NCBI GenBank assembly: GCA_013396525.1
Contig: VWYX01000008.1
Location: 434,001 to 498,000, forward strand
DNA from: Chaetorhynchus papuensis
Taxonomy: Eukaryota; Chordata; Aves; Passeriformes; Rhipiduridae
Length of the DNA: 64,000 bases
Reading direction: 5' to 3'
This document shows, in pieces, positions 1-14,499 of this stretch; position 1 is the first letter of the stretch, and the number at the start of each line of letters is the position of its first letter. The notes under the pieces were generated by a model. The model did no database searches and was not told the origin of the DNA. It worked only from the letters and a program-made list of their open reading frames with translations. A program made the translations under genes and the position numbers.

Positions 1-3000
1 ATGTTCTCAAAAAAAATGCATATGCAGGTATATGCAAAGGAAAGTTGAATATCTGGAAAGAAGAGCTAACTCCCTAATATCAAAGAATACTGCAAGAGCC
101 TTGTCTTTCCATCTAAATAATAAAAATAACTGCTTCCACAAGCAAAATGTAGTAAATTACATTTTCCTGTATGTTTACATGCAGCATCGTCTACCTCCTC
201 AGAGAAGCTGTCATTTTCTTGTCATTTTCAAGTAATATGTCACACAGAACTTGCTCAATCTCTTGAATGCTACTTCCCATAATCACACCTCGAAGTGTCC
301 TAAAAGTCTGGGAGAAGTCAGAATATTCTGTGCTGTTATATCAGCACACCACTCTATATGCAGACAATGAACAATTAAATTTGCTTATGAAGGAATGGCA
401 CATATTGTTATGGTTGACTTCATTTTCCATTTATGCTTCTGGTTTTGTTGTTAAGAATAGGAGAGGCATCAGCTTGAAAAATATTTGTGAGTGTAGGACA
501 GCACCAGAAGTTTCTTTCCAATTAAATATTTCTCAATACGACCATCACAATGAATTTGAAAAAAAAAAAACCATAACAACCTACTACTTTTTATTGCATT
601 GCTACACTCATTGGCAACCTCACAGTTAAAAAAGCTGTCTGCTCTAACAATTTGATCTCAGCATCTCAGCTTATAAATGGGGTATTTGTCTTTCTAGCCT
701 CATCTAACAACCCCTTCTCTTTGAATCAAGGAGAGATCCAGGAAATCAAACTGCAGCACATTTGTCTTTTTTTGTGGAGTCGGCGTATGTGAGACTGGAG
801 GCTTTTTTATTCTTGACTAATAGGAAATAAAATTGGCTCCAACTGTATCTAGAATGAAACAAGGTACAAGCAGACCTGCAACTTCAATCAGGTTCGTTTC
901 TTTCCATTTCAACCTCAGCAGTCTGGAACAAGAGAACATTATTACAGCATGCTCAGAGTTTACAAGAAAGGCACATAACTGTGGAGACAAAATCAGCCAG
1001 CTCTTTCATTCATGGCTGGTCAGGTCATAAAATGAGCACAATTCACAGCCTTGCTTCCAAAACAAAGAACATGCTAAAGTACGATTCCAGATAATGAGTA
1101 GTCTGCTCCTGTTTCTTTAAATAGAGATCTATCCCTCCACACAAATTGTTTGGCTTGAAATGCTGAAAATGTTTTGAAACAGGAAGAAATGCTTCCTTTT
1201 CAAGCTCTGGCAAAACAGCATTCCAGTTTGTAGGAATATGGTATAAGTGGCATCCAAGAGCCAAGATCAGAATGCACTTCATGAAGCATTGCCAGTGAGG
1301 TAACAGCCCCCACCTTTGTAAAGTTGTTTCATTTCCTAATAGTTGATTTCTTGAGAAATCAATATTCCCTTCTCTTCCCTACACTTTGCAGAGTGCTTAC
1401 AACTACTGATTTGAAGTTGAGGCTTATATTCATTACTGATTTTTCAATGAGCCCTTTGTACTGCAATCCAAAAGATATAAATAATACCAAAAGGAAAACA
1501 AAGCCAACCAACAGTTAAGAGCTCATAACTTGAAGTTATGCTCAGTTCAATCTCACAAGTACAAAGCAGGTTACGTGCTTGGGCATGGATCTCCTCTTCA
1601 TCTACAGATATTACCATCTGATTATTAGCTGGTGCTCCCTGATATGAATGTGGCTTTTTTTTTTATTTTGTTCTAATAGAAAAAAATATTACAAGAACCA
1701 AAATAGCCCTTACCAACTCCCATATTTGCTGGCATTTTCTCTAGGAGAATTAAGGAATAAATGGAAACAGCTCCCTTCAAAGTAAGGGAGCAGACACTTC
1801 AGCGAGCCCTGCAGGGAAAACTGCACCAGTCCTGCCAGTGCTCAGCTGAGTAAACAAAAGTTTCAGCTCCCAGAGCAAGAAATGCAGCATTAAAATTCAA
1901 GCATGCAATTTGATATCAAAAGGAAAATAATTTGGGGAAGCAAAGTGTCTCAACTTTTGCTGTTCAAAATGTAAAAGAAAATGCTTACAGTAGCTATTGA
2001 GATTAGGTAGGGAAATTTGAAGAGGAGAAGGTAACAGCTACTTTTATCAAAAATACCCAAGCAACATAGCACAAGAAAAGAAGATCAGCCAGGTATTGGG
2101 ATAAAATGGATGTATTGAAAACATGGAACAAACACCAGGAGGAACAGACAGAAATAATTTGTTTTATGAAGTTTCTTGAGACTTTTCTAAGACCTTTCTG
2201 TCTTAATGGCACTTGTATCGCTGTAGTGATACAATTCCTCACATGGAATAGGGTCTGGAGGTGTATCTGTAGATATAAGTGTGGCCATAGCACAATCCCT
2301 TACTTCTGAAAAAGAAAGCCAGTAATTTCTCTCAGTATATGGTGCATTTGCACAATTTAACTGTTCATACAGGCAGCACTGCAACTGGTGAGCAAAGATC
2401 TTTTGACTGGACTTAATATTTTCAATCATAATTGCTTTGTTAATTTATTGACAGTGACCATGCTCAGCTTTCATTTATGTTATTTTTGTACCCTTGGCGA
2501 GTGTGAAAATGAATAAAAATTTTCTTGCAATTATAACTATATTCCATCTCTTAGACAACTACAGGAGTTATGACTGAAGAGACATCAGTTTTCACTAGAA
2601 CACCTGAAATAGGCTAGAAAAAAACCTCACAAGTACACCCATAAAATACGTTTAGTAGATGAGCTTGGGAACTAATTTCATAATTTTCGGGTGTCTAGAC
2701 ATCTTTCATCTACTGAAAGCATTGTTTTCATGCAGGAACTACCCTTTTCATTTGGATAAACTCACATTAACTTAATTCAGGACCGAGAACTAGAATTTTG
2801 TAATATATAGGATTTTATTGGTAGCTGGGAATTTCTGTCCTTTGTGGCTTGTAAGTTCACTCTGCTGCACTGCAGTGTTCAAGCTGCACCTTTATGCATC
2901 TACACAAGTAAAAGCACTTGGAACATGTGAGGATATAAAAGCATAGAATACATGGAATATGATGACACAGAGCAGGGCACTTGCTAAAGTGAAATATTTC

Positions 3001-4690
3001 ATGTGGACTGTACCTCCTAGAATTTACTGTCTGCGTATCAGTTTCCAGCTTGATGGCTAAGTGACAGCAACAGGATTTGTGCAGCAACCAGCCAGACACT
3101 CCAGATTAGCATTTCCATGCTTCCAAACCACCATTTGCTAGCATGTCCACATTTGAACATTGTGGGTAGGATCCAATGAGGGAATTGCTGCCCAGCACCC
3201 CTCAGAGCTGCTGAGTGGGACTTGACAGTGTAATTGCTCTGGTACAAAGGATGATGCTGCCTCTTCCTTGAGCTTTGTGTCAGGATGTCCTGTGCTATCA
3301 GCTGATGTAAACTCTCCCTGGGAGCTGGGCTACACGTTCTGAGTGGGACAGGTTGTGACCGTGGTCGTGGTTGTTGATTGTTACAACCTTCACACTCTAA
3401 TCCTGCTGTAGCGATTTGTCTCAACTGGGATATAAAATCCTGCAAGTCTTGAATTTTCCATAGGGTCTGTCACAGGCCAGAAGTGCAAAGTGGCCTCCCA
3501 GAAGTGTTTAAAAATTACCTGTGCTGAAAGATGGCAAAACAAAATTCTGTGTCTAATGAAAAAAACTGAGTCTTAAATGCTTGACATGGTTTCTGATTGT
3601 TTATTTGACCATCTGGAATATTTTCATGTACCTACCATCAAAGAAAAAAACAATAATATATGACGAGAAGATGCAGGAGAAAGGCGCTTTCTAAAAATCT
3701 GTTTCCGTATCACTACTGATGAATGGAGAAAAATCAGAGAAAGCCTCACTGAAGCATAACATCAGGGAAACTGCATTTGAATAAAGCTCTAGTTGCCCCA
3801 CAACAAATAGTGGAAGTTTATTACAGAATTTCTTAGTATTATCCTGATGGAATAAATTATCAGATTATAAAGTTATATGAATTTCTTAGGGGACAATATT
3901 TATCCCACAGGTAGGGATTACTTGAATAATTTACAAATTCCCTGATGAATGAATTATGCATCCTTGTAAACAAAACGTACATCGCAGATCCTAAATTGCC
4001 ATGCACCACTTCTGCTGGGATGCAAGCCATGCTTGCTTCCTAAAACAAATTTCTCTTCATTAAAAGGAATTCTCATTGCACCTTGCTACAAAGTGCCACA
4101 ACCCTACAGGAAGAAAGAACCGATCCCTGCTGGCTGAGCGTACCAGACGTGAATCATTGACTCCACTGTGTATGGAAAGAGATGGGCATGTGTGTGGGAA
4201 GAAGGAATTAAAGCTCAGGGCCAAGATCTCCGCAGGAAATTCTAAAAATAGCCAAACTGAGGAAGAAGCATGGAGTAAGCTTTCTGGTTTCAGTGTCAAG
4301 TCACTTAGAAAAATTAAGATTTGGGAAGGAGAAAGTCTGAATCAACCACAGCTTTGATTTTCTTGTTACTTTACAGATCCTGCACATTGCCCAAGTTCAG
4401 AATTACAGTGTCACATATCACACACTTCTCATTTTAGCTTGCCTTTGACTACAGCAGACAGCAGTAATTAACAGTGTAGGATATTGTGCATGTATAAAGG
4501 GCAAATTGAAGAAGAGGCTGAAAGATAAGGTGCTATACTTGGAAAAAAAAAGCTGCTGAATGGTTGGTATCATTTCAGTAATGTTTTCTTGTAAAATACT
4601 GAGTTTCCCCCTCCATTCCTCAGTATTCTACCCTCCTGCTTTACCTGTCTTTGCACAAGCTTAATATAGGGGACTAATACAAAACAATCA
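1..4690. other. Intronic stretch with no recognised gene or repeat
   Basis: AT-rich DNA with frequent stops in all six frames. The longest open frame here (minus, 3038-3445) resembles no known protein. The only small feature of note is a cluster of POU-like sites at the very start: ATGCATATGCA at 16-26, followed by TATGCAAAGG at 31-40. Confidence 0.6.
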
Positions 4691-5100
4691 GGTCTAGAAA
4701 ACATGACCTTGACCAGTTTGGAGGAAGTGGGATTAATCTGATATAGAGAAAGGTGATAGAGTGTAAACAGAAAAATATAAATGTCTGCAGAAAAAAGGAA
4801 GGAAGGAAATAATCTTTTTTCCATGCTCATTTTGGTCATGATAAAAAGTAATGGGCTTAAACCAAAGCAGAGGAAATTTAGGTTAACCATTAGGAAAGAT
4901 TTTCTAACAGCAATGCATGTGGGAAAAATGTTTCCTAGGTAAGAAGCAGAAAGTCCATTTTTGTACTCTTTTATGAACAGGTTAGACAAACATCTGCCAG
5001 GAATAGTTTACATGCAGCTGATACTGCCTTGAACAGGGGAGATGGGAGTAAATGATCTCTAAAAGTCCTTTCCAGCCTTATTTTTTTTATGATTCTGTAA
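4691..5100 (+). repeat. CR1-type LINE, 3' end, diverged
   Basis: The stretch follows the familiar 3' part of CR1-like LINEs in order: a GGTCTAGAAAACATGACC start, AAGTAATGGGCTTAAACCAA, TTTAGGTTAACCATTAGGAA, GAACAGGTTAGACAAACATC, then AAATGATCTCTAAAAGTCC and a terminal ATGATTCTGTAA. It is 5'-truncated, as most copies are, and clearly degraded (an internal T run, many substitutions, no open frame). The 3' end near 5100 is sharp; the 5' limit is approximate. It lies antisense to the host gene. Its divergence suggests an old insertion. Confidence 0.85.
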
Positions 5101-8100
5101 TCAACTTTGAAAGGAGGTTGGCATCACTCCTGTTGAAAATAATGGGAGCTTGCAGAGTGTTCTGTAATGGCATTCCAGATTTCCTCCAGTACAAACCAAG
5201 GTGGAACTGTGTGCATTTCAGTGGAGGGAAGTGGGACCTCGAACTCCAGTAGCTGCAAGAAGGGTGGTAATTTATACCTAACTGCATTTGTCACACTCAG
5301 TATCTTACATTGCCAAGGTCTTTAAAATGCAGAAGAAATTTGATGCCTCTTTCAGGCCATTCTTCAGATTTTGTTCTGAATTGAAGCTGATGGGTAGCTG
5401 GTAATGTTTCTTAGGAGGATGAGTAACTGCTTTTAATGCACTGTTTCACATAAATTAGAGCTTTCTCTACTCTAAATATTATTCTGAGCATATATTCTTA
5501 AATAATCAGAAAACAGTAAATTAAATGATAGATTTTAATTTTAATCTAAGGCACCATTTAAAGCTACATGTAACTCTTCTCTCATATCAGTCAGAACAAT
5601 GCTCTGACACAGCTCAGGTTGTGGCTCCCTGTGCTGCCAGCCATGGTTTGCTGTTTTCTAAACAACAACTCCCCATTATTTTCATCCTCTACATGTACAA
5701 ATGCAAATAGAATTTATTCAAAGGTTACTTCTTCAAATAATTCAAATTTGAAATTTAATAATTTCAATCTCCAGAAATTGTAAAGAAAATTTCATCTGAA
5801 GTTCACATTTATACTTAGATAATTTTTTATTTTACGACCAGCATTCTTTCGCTGCTTCCCCATGAAAAGATGCAGCCTATTCTTGAATTTAATGTGTCAT
5901 GCTCTAACAGTTTGTAGTGAAACTTGTTATGCCTTTTGCATATTGATACATTTTCAGGTAACCAAAATATCTCTACAAAAACTTCATTGTGTACTACCAG
6001 CTGCAATGTGCTATCAAAGATCCTTTATCATGATGACTAATCAGTATTTCTCTCTTGTGGACAAAGATTCCTGCATGAGTATATTTGACAGGAATCATTT
6101 ATCTGCAGAAAAAATAACAGATTAATCTGCTCTTCCCTGGGGAAAACAAAACAAACAAAACAGAACAACAGAGTATCTTATATATGGAGATGCTGATCTG
6201 AAATTTCATCAACAAATAGTGAAGAAGAGTCTTTATCCTTGACTCAAACCTTTCTGCTGAGGCAACGCAGCAGAAATTAATGGGGATCTGGAAATTAATG
6301 AATGGTATTATGCACTAAACCATGCTATGAACTATTGTTTGGATTTTTTTCTATTACACTTACAACAATGAATCTGAGAACAACTCAAACACTGTTCATT
6401 TATTCCCACAACATCCTCACAAAGTAGCATTCCCATTTTACAGAGAGCACAGTTCCGCAAGCACATGGGGATCTGGCAAGCAGAGCAAGGGCTAAAATTT
6501 ATTCTGGGTGCACATTCCAGTAGGTGCAAGTCCCCACAAGAATCTTCTCACTTTTTGATATGATTAACTACAATCAGCCGCCTAAAACTTCCACCTCTAG
6601 TCTGTGAAACTGTTTCACTACAGAGCAAGTTCTGCTGAGCCCACTGTTGTGTGAATTTGATCCCAAGGAGTGAGAGGCAGACACAGCTGCAAACACTCGG
6701 GAAGGGGAAGGGTTGTGGGGGAATGGACAACACAAACCTGGAGCAGTTTTGTACCTGGAAAAGTGCCCCGGATGATGCTCCCAGGGACAAGTGTGAAAGC
6801 CTTGAACTGCAGATATGGGTTTCATGCTGGCACATCACTGTCAGAGGGCGAGGATAAGGAAGGCTACCCTTTGATCACTGCAATCCAACTCCAGTGCCTT
6901 CCAGGGTTTGCCCTGTGGCAAGGCACCAGATATTTTATGTCCCACTTACAGTCAGATGCACTCAAAAGAAGCTGAGGACACTGAGTACTTGAAAGAAGAC
7001 ACTTCAGACCATTTATCATTGAATCATGAATTATAAGTAATAAATACATATATAAATAGTACAAATTAAGCACAGGATGGGTGAAAAAGGTAGAATCATT
7101 GTCATTCTAAATTTTCCTTGATCATTTCATGTTGAGTCACTCTCGACCCTAAATATAGCTTGCCACTGTAATTTTCTTTTTAATTTTTTCCTTACACCTT
7201 AGCATGTTTTGAGCACTCAAGTCAACTTTCTTGAAATGAAAGACTTAAAGTGACAAGAGCCTTTTTCAGCTACTGTTCAGATCCATACTTCCTGCTTAGC
7301 CATTTGGAGGATTCGCTTCATACTAACATTTTTCAGACCCAAACATTTTAGAAAGAGTAGGTTTATAAAGAGGGATTCTTTTAGAAGTGATTCACATACA
7401 GGTACTAGTTTAAAATGTCCCTCTTTTGGATGGATTGTTTAGTCTGCCATTTTTCCATATGAACTAGCTATCATCAGTCAAGCTCATTTTCTCCAGTATG
7501 AAAAATATATAAAGTTTAGTGTGTGATTTACTTGTCAGGTCCAGTAACATTCAGAGAAGCCTAGTTTCATCTCATTTTATATTTCACTTATTTTCATTGT
7601 TTTAATAGATTTAACTGATTCTTGGATTTTTAGTTTGGTTTAAATAATTATTTTCAACAGCCCAGTTTCATTTTATGAACCCGCTAATTTTGCATGCCTA
7701 AACTTATTTCTTCTCATTGTTATCTGCAGCCCTTACTATTTACTGTATTTTGTAAGAAGGAGCAGGAAAACCAACTTCCAACCTTTCTTTTTTGGTGTTA
7801 GTAAGATTATTTTTTTAACCTATGCAATTGCAGTCAGGATATGAGAGAAACCCACCCATGTAGTGCTGGTAGAGAGTAGAGCATCCTGCAGAAATCCTTG
7901 AGCAGCTCTGCAGTCGGGCATGATTCACCAGGCTGTACAAGTTCTGACAGCCTTGCTCGGCTCCAAATCATTCCAGAAACAGCATTTGGTGGTTTCTACA
8001 CTGTTCCCCATTTCATGTCCCACAAAGACTTAGTCATCTGGATGCACCATTTAGCTGGTGCTGTGTGTAGGCACAGTGCCACACTTAGATGCTAAAGGAT

Positions 8101-11100
8101 GGTGCAGGGAGATGCAGAACTCAGCCCTGGTCTTGTACAGGCAGCACTGACCTGGATCTGCTGTATCCCTACAGGACAGGAGCTGACATGGAGATCTCTC
8201 TGGACTATATTCCCTGTAGTCTCACTTCCAAAATTCTGAAGCAGAACTATGCAAGGCATGCGAACAAGAGAAGCTGAGAATTTATCACAGTAAGAGAGTT
8301 GTCGTAACAAGCAACAACCCTTCTCTGACAATTGTGACCCAATTAACACAAAGCCAGGGTTCCCAGCTACCTGTGGGTGCTCTGAGCTGATATCTTTGCT
8401 GGCTTCAGACCAGTTCCTTCAGAAGGACATTTCCAGTGATTTCATTGTTTCGGAGGGGTTCATCCACAAAGAGAAAGGATGTGGGCAATAATTGAGGTCA
8501 CTGTTGCAAACTCACTCTTGCTACAGGAACTGAAGCATCCCTTTAAGATGCATCTCCTCAGTTTGCTACACAGTTTTCCTAACAGAAAGATTTGAACTTT
8601 AAACTTTACTTCTTTTTGTTTGTACTTACAACAGTAATTGAATACACAGAGCACAGAGAGTTCATCCCCATCCCTCATCTTGAAAGTGTTTTATGCTTAC
8701 TAATATTAGTTTATTTGTGTCCATAAGCTTTAAACCTAGCCTCTACAATAGTTTGAAATAGATTGAAAGGGGTTAGATCAAATTATTCTAGAAATTGAGC
8801 AGCTCCAAACTTTTAAGAGCTACTTTTAAGTAAGAACTGTCCCTATCATGCTTTTAAACTGCTAACAACAGAAAGCCCTGACATTCTTCTGTCAACATTT
8901 TCCTGAACCACAAATTGCTCGTGCATTAGAAATTCACTTGAAATGGCATAAAAAGGCTGTGAAATAAATGTATTCCTGAAGCCTGGGTCTGCAAGCCAGT
9001 GTAATTTCAGAAAACACCATACAGGCTGGAAAGACAGCAGATGCAAGGACTGAATTTAACTACATATGATAACTCAATTTATTTTCTCTGTAGTCTAGTA
9101 ACTCAATAAGTCTTTAGCAGTTTTGTAAATAAACAGATGGATGCCATCAAACGCCAAAGCATGATAAATCTGATTGGTCTCTGTATAATTTTGGACAGCT
9201 TTATCCCAAAAAATAGGCAGTAGAAGCATCTTACTCCAAGAGTATGATAAAATAAACATGGGAAGGTAGATTATGGGCAATTGCCTTGTCCCAGTAATGA
9301 ACGAAACTTTCCATGATGCCAGGACTAAGAATCAGGACAGATCTCAATGCAACTCTTTTTAGTTGAAGATTGACTTCTGTTGATTAAAGAAAAAAAGCTG
9401 CTTTTCAAGGGATTCAAAGTGAGAGTAAGGAGAAATAGGTGATGGGACCCCTGCTGAAAGATTTAATTCATATATAACTTTAACTTTGAAAGGTTTATGG
9501 TTCTAATTTAGCTGTAAGCCATCTGCTCCACACAGTATGTGTTGACTGAATATAAAACCAGACCACCAATTTCACATAGGAAGGACACTTATCATCCAGT
9601 ATGTCACTTGAACAGGGATTTGTTCACTTTACCTAATTTTGCACTTCTAACTAGACATCTGTTGAACCCTCAAAGTTGAACAGCACAAAATTTAAAAAAG
9701 ATGCTCTGTTAGGTTGAGGTGCACATTCACATAGGCCCTACTGCTGCCTATTTTCCGTGTAAGAAACACTGTGCTACGAGAAGGAGAACAAAATGCTGCT
9801 TTACAGCATTATCTGATCATCAATGTTTCCACTTGTGTAAAATAAATCACACTATTAAAAGATATTTTTCCCATGAGATTTCCATTAAAACCCACATAAG
9901 TACTGTATAACCCGTCTCAGCAAAATTGTCAAGTGAGAACTTCCCATGTTTGTTAGTTGCCTTTATCATTTTTTTTTATTTCTTTTCCTTTTCTTTGTTG
10001 ATGTCTGTAGCATTCATGTCAAAAGAAGAAAAGCACGCTATGATTTCTTTCAACTAGGGAAAGCTAAGCCTTGCAGAGGGCCTAAGGCTCTGCCTGGGAG
10101 ACAGTCAAATTTGAAGACCTAAGTTTACAGCTTTTTAAATTCAGAAAGCCAATGAAAATGGCTAAAAAGCATCAAGCAACAAATTGGCTGTCTTTTACAG
10201 GCATAGACATGGAAGGGCCAAATAAGAATTGTCAAAAGTCAAGATGAGTTAGACCTTGCAAAGGTTTAGTAAAACAAAAGGTTCTCACTGTATATGACTA
10301 AGAGACCAAGCAGGACAGAGCCATTATGTAGAAAAAATGAAGCAGAGATCAGGTATTTTCTAGATGTCCCAGGAGTGAATTTGATGATTTTCAAGGAGGG
10401 AGATAATGTTTATCAAAGATGGTGCCACCAATATGGATAATGGAATGAGGATATGGAAACAGAAGAAACAGAAGTTTTATGAAATGACATTAGGGTAATC
10501 AGAATGCTAATTCTGTAAGAATACCAGAAAACAAAGGCTGGTAACAGGGAAATTTAATAATCTGTCATGTCAGATGCACACAAATTGAGAACAGTAACTG
10601 CTGTTTCTTTCAAGCTAAATATTGTCTAGATTCAAGAAAAAAATATATCCAGTTATTTACTGATCTATTAATCAGACTCAGCTATGAGGTACTTTGCAAG
10701 AAGGAATAATTAAAGGCAGGTAAATGGAAAACAGGTCAAAAATGCAACAACATTTCATCAAAGATTGTGCCAGAACACCCTGATAGTTTTCTACAATAAG
10801 TTAAATGATTTTCTGGGTAAGGATATGCAGAATATTTTCTAGATTTCTGAAATCTAATACTGTGAGAATTTACCAACAGATAAACTATAAAAAGAGAAGA
10901 TAGAGAAGTTATGGAGAGTGAATAATGGCATGAAGGAGAGAAAGCCAAGAATAGTTTTGAAGAGAAAGAAGGCTGATGAAGATATAACATGGAAACAAGA
11001 ATCAATCTTTCTCCTGTTCATTTTTGTTTTCATTAAAGAGCTTGGTATTAAAGTAATTAAATTCAATCATTACAAACATCAGTATATATCATCAATACAG

Positions 11101-11139
11101 AGAAGGCATAGAAGATAATCCAGAAAGAGATGCATGACC
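5101..11139. other. Intronic stretch with no recognised gene
   Basis: AT-rich sequence with short chance frames only. An A/C-rich run (AAACAAAACAAACAAAACAG) lies at 6143-6171. The part at 7860-8300 is less AT-rich and has a few frames of 60-85 codons, but none has recognisable protein character. A purine-rich stretch occupies about 10880-11000. Confidence 0.55.
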
Positions 11140-11525
11140 CCAAGAACTTGAGGAATATACACGTAATCAGATTGAACAGCAAAATTCAAAGCCATGTATT
11201 TTGGAAACAAGCAGAAAGTTATACTCTAAAGGTTTACAGTTTAAGGAAGAAAATAAGTTGGCTGGGGAAAAAAATGTTTTAAAAAAAGTGTTAAAAGGAA
11301 TACAGCAACAAAATGTTAATGCCATCGGGCAATGCCAGATGGGCCTTCACATGGCACTCTGAGTACAACCTGGTCACGCAAGGTAAAAAGAGATTAACTG
11401 AAGCTCAAACTGGGACAAAGCACTACAAAGGTGTTCAGAAGACTGAGGAACAGATTTCAAGCAGACCTCATTTGCCTTGGCAAAATGAAGGTGGAGATGA
11501 GATACGACTGCTGTGTTAAAAGATT
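11140..11525 (+). repeat. Ancient CR1-like LINE fragment
   Basis: Several stretches line up in order with the region of CR1/L3-type LINEs just upstream of the usual 3' end: AAATTCAAAGCCATGTATTT near 11188, CTTCACATGGCACTCTGAGT near 11346, CTACAAAGGTGTTCAGAAGA near 11423, and GGAGATGAGATACGACTGCT near 11492, which matches the 'GGxGATATGATTGCTGT' segment. It is much more diverged than the copy at 4.7 kb, and its edges are uncertain. The overlapping frames at 11313-11947 are remnants of this element or chance. Confidence 0.55.
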
Positions 11526-11895
11526 GTGGGTGATGGATGAAAAGAGCAGAACCCCAAGTACTGCAGCTGATGGTGAGCAGGCAGGTATGGCTGAGAGGTG
11601 GTGTTTCTTTCCAGGGCAGAGCCTGGAGGTTTGAAGGTTTGGATTCTAGTGCTTCTGTTTGTGGCCAGAAGCTTTGGATCAGGAGCATTCATCATTGCTT
11701 CTCTATTCCCATGACAATAGGGGACAGGAATCCACCAAATTGTCACTGGATGAAATCTGACAATAGCTCAGACAACGTCCCCAGACCTTCCCAACCAGGG
11801 GAAGAGATGGACATGGCTGCACTTACACTTCACAGTGTTCAGAATTTTACACCCCCTTCAGACATTCTTTCAGTTCCCTTTATGCAACTAAAGCT

Positions 11896-11918
11896 GCAAA
11901 AAACCCCAAAAGAAAAAG
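11896..11918 (+). repeat. A-rich low-complexity run
   Basis: A short A-rich run broken by a CCCC, one of several similar A/C-rich tracts in the window. No target-site duplication or element body was seen next to it. Confidence 0.5.
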
Positions 11919-12949
11919 GTATTTCTAATACTCTGGAGAAACAGTGACAATTTTGGATTGAACAATGAATGACTAGTTGTCAAAGAAATGTTCACAGTAC
12001 TTAACAGTTTTTATTAATACATCTCATTTTATTGAGTCCCTCTAGGGCAGGAAATCCAGTGATAAAGTTGTAAAACAACCATCTCCACCTCCTCCTTTCT
12101 CCTGCTCTCTCTTTTTTTTCCTTTTCACTTTTTTTTCAGCTGATGGCTCCACAGCACGCAGGTTTTACTGTCCAATCAATAAGTTACTTTTGCCAAGATG
12201 TGTGGAAGACACATTGCTAACATTATACTGCATGTTCTTCATATTAAAATGTTTATGTCCTTTTCAAGTATATTCTTCAGAATTTAAAGGAATCATGTTT
12301 CTATGGCCAGAATGACGCAAAAACTAATTCATTACAGAACCACCTAAAGTTCTGTAAAGGACCAGACAAAATCAATACCTCATTCTTCATCACTTAGAAA
12401 GCTTTCTGTGCTAAGAACCTCTGTACTTTTGAAGTAGGCTTTATCCTGAGCGTTTCAGAAGGAATTGCTTTGGGTTTGGGCTGGAGTAGGGGTGGTGGTG
12501 GCTAGCAGGCCTTATTATCTACTTTGTTTTTGCTATTGCCATAAATATTTTTTAAGTAATCATCGGCACCATCTGCCACTTACCACTGTGTTCTTTTCAC
12601 AGTGTCAATACCACAAACACAGTCTGCTCCCTCATTTGATGCAGTGCAGAAGGATGGAATTAAGCAGAAAATAGTCACTCCAAAAATAGGCCCTGCTGCT
12701 CAAAAGGAAGCAACTCCTTCAGTAAAATGATCTTGGGAATAGATGATTTTAGTTTACACCAAGTCTTAGAGCTATTTTGTTAAGCATCTCCAGTTAACTG
12801 AAAAGAACCCCAGATTTTACAGTCTCTCAGTGTCAGTAAGTTGAAGTTACTGCTTAATATACTAATTAGGAGTTTAGTTTTAGTTGTAGTCATTAAAACT
12901 CTTACAAAGACCATTTTGATTTTCTCCCACAATGTTAATGCTTTCTCTC

Positions 12950-12962
12950 TTTTTTTTTTTTT
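12950..12962 (+). repeat. T13 tract
   Basis: A 13-base T run preceded by CTTTCTCTC and followed by AG. It resembles a polypyrimidine tract plus acceptor on the plus strand, antisense to the host gene, but no exon-like sequence follows. Confidence 0.7.
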
Positions 12963-13339
12963 AGCATTTAACTGGCATCATGTTGGTAACTAATATGGAG
13001 TATCCCTCAACACAATTACCAAAATTACATTTCTATACAAAATGCTCTAGTCATGCCTTAGGTTACAGAAAAAGATTAAACCCAGTCTTCACACAGTCTA
13101 AACAGTAAAAGGAAACTCAAAAATTTCTGTTCCTCACTGAGTCTTTTATAATATTCCAGCTTATCTGTAGAGCTTCTGGTCAAATGAACATGACTGTGCA
13201 ACTTTGAATAAATAAAATGTCTGACCCGCCCCTGTATTTCAACACAAGTTCTAGACATCTGCACTGTTTTTGTGTAATACATAGTTTCACTTATTTCCAG
13301 TTGCATGATGAGACTCCAGAGGAAATAAGAGAATTGAGA

Positions 13340-13353
13340 TTTTTTTTTTTTTT
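13340..13353 (+). repeat. T14 tract
   Basis: A 14-base mononucleotide T run. Read from the other strand it is an A tail-like run, but no retroposon body is recognisable upstream of it. Confidence 0.75.
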
Positions 13354-14499
13354 ATATTTCATTACTTGAAAAATCTTGCTCTTCATGATGGGGGGAGGTG
13401 TCTCTTCTAAGGGAGTTGTACAGTTAGTTTTGCTCAGTTTTTTTGTAATGTCTTCTCTGTTTACATGCCTTTACGTTTATCCTACCTAAACAGTACTGTT
13501 AGGTTACAAATATAAAATATACTTTGGTGAATCAATGTCAATAAAACAGCAACAAAGGAAACTAAGCCAATATTCTGTCTCCAAAATTACAAAGGAGAGA
13601 CAACATTCAAACTAGAGAAGTTGACTGCCACAGAACAAAGAACAGGATGATGTACAGAAATATGCTTGCTTAAATAAAAAGTAGGATGTTACTTTGTAGA
13701 GCCTGACAAGCCAGCTGGGAAAAACAGAATGCAGAGCTATGTCTGTTCTTATCTAGACATCTATCATTTTTCAGAGTTCCTTTCTCCTTTTGCAATATCA
13801 ATTTTAGGTTTCTTTTTTAGATGCTTAGGAATCTAAATAACCAGTTGTGAATATCTTCCCATTTCTATGTCTACCCTCACCTTTCTTCTCCCCGCTTTCA
13901 GTATTCATAGTTTTTCTTCACTAAAGCAGAGATTCAACCCTCCTCTGTGTGTCTTAATTACAGTGTATTTTCTCCTATATCTTTTACTTATATTTTTCTA
14001 CAGGAAAATCTATACTCATCCTTGTAGCACTACTGACTTTATTGGGTTATTTTGTAAGTATGAAAGGACTCAGCAAAGGAATGTGTTTGTAGAAGGTACA
14101 AATTCATGGGACTTGCATGCCCCTGTGTATGTCTGCAACCAGTTCTACATACTGAGAGATAGGTACACATATGAAACCATTCTACAAATGAAAAGCCATA
14201 AGCTGTGGTTTTGTTTCCAAGGACCAGAAAAATTGAGCAATATAATTAAATATAATACCCTATAAAAACTATTAGTTAATTCATATTTATGTTAATGTGC
14301 CTCTTACGATATGCATTAGGTTTTTTGTATTTTAATCAGAGAAAATTATAAATACAATCAAGAAAGCCTTGTTACTGTTTTCAACCAGAGCTAATTGTCT
14401 TGTAGAACACTTAATGAGTCATTATTCATTATGATGGTGAGGACAGGGAAGGCAGATGGCATGGTAGTTTTATTGATTCTGTGATCCTACTGTAGCTTG

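Noticed and set aside
12515..12550. Minus-strand ATGGCAATAGC, considered as the LAIAS part of the final ATRNL1 exon
   Set aside because: The frame ends in a stop within a few codons and the flanks do not match the family.
12936..12966. Polypyrimidine tract and AG resembling a splice acceptor on the plus strand
   Set aside because: The T13 run explains the appearance, and no exon-like frame or donor follows within a reasonable distance.
13779..13805. Minus-strand ATTGATATTGC, considered as part of the missing ATRNL1 final exon
   Set aside because: The surrounding residues do not continue the attractin tail and no acceptor precedes it.
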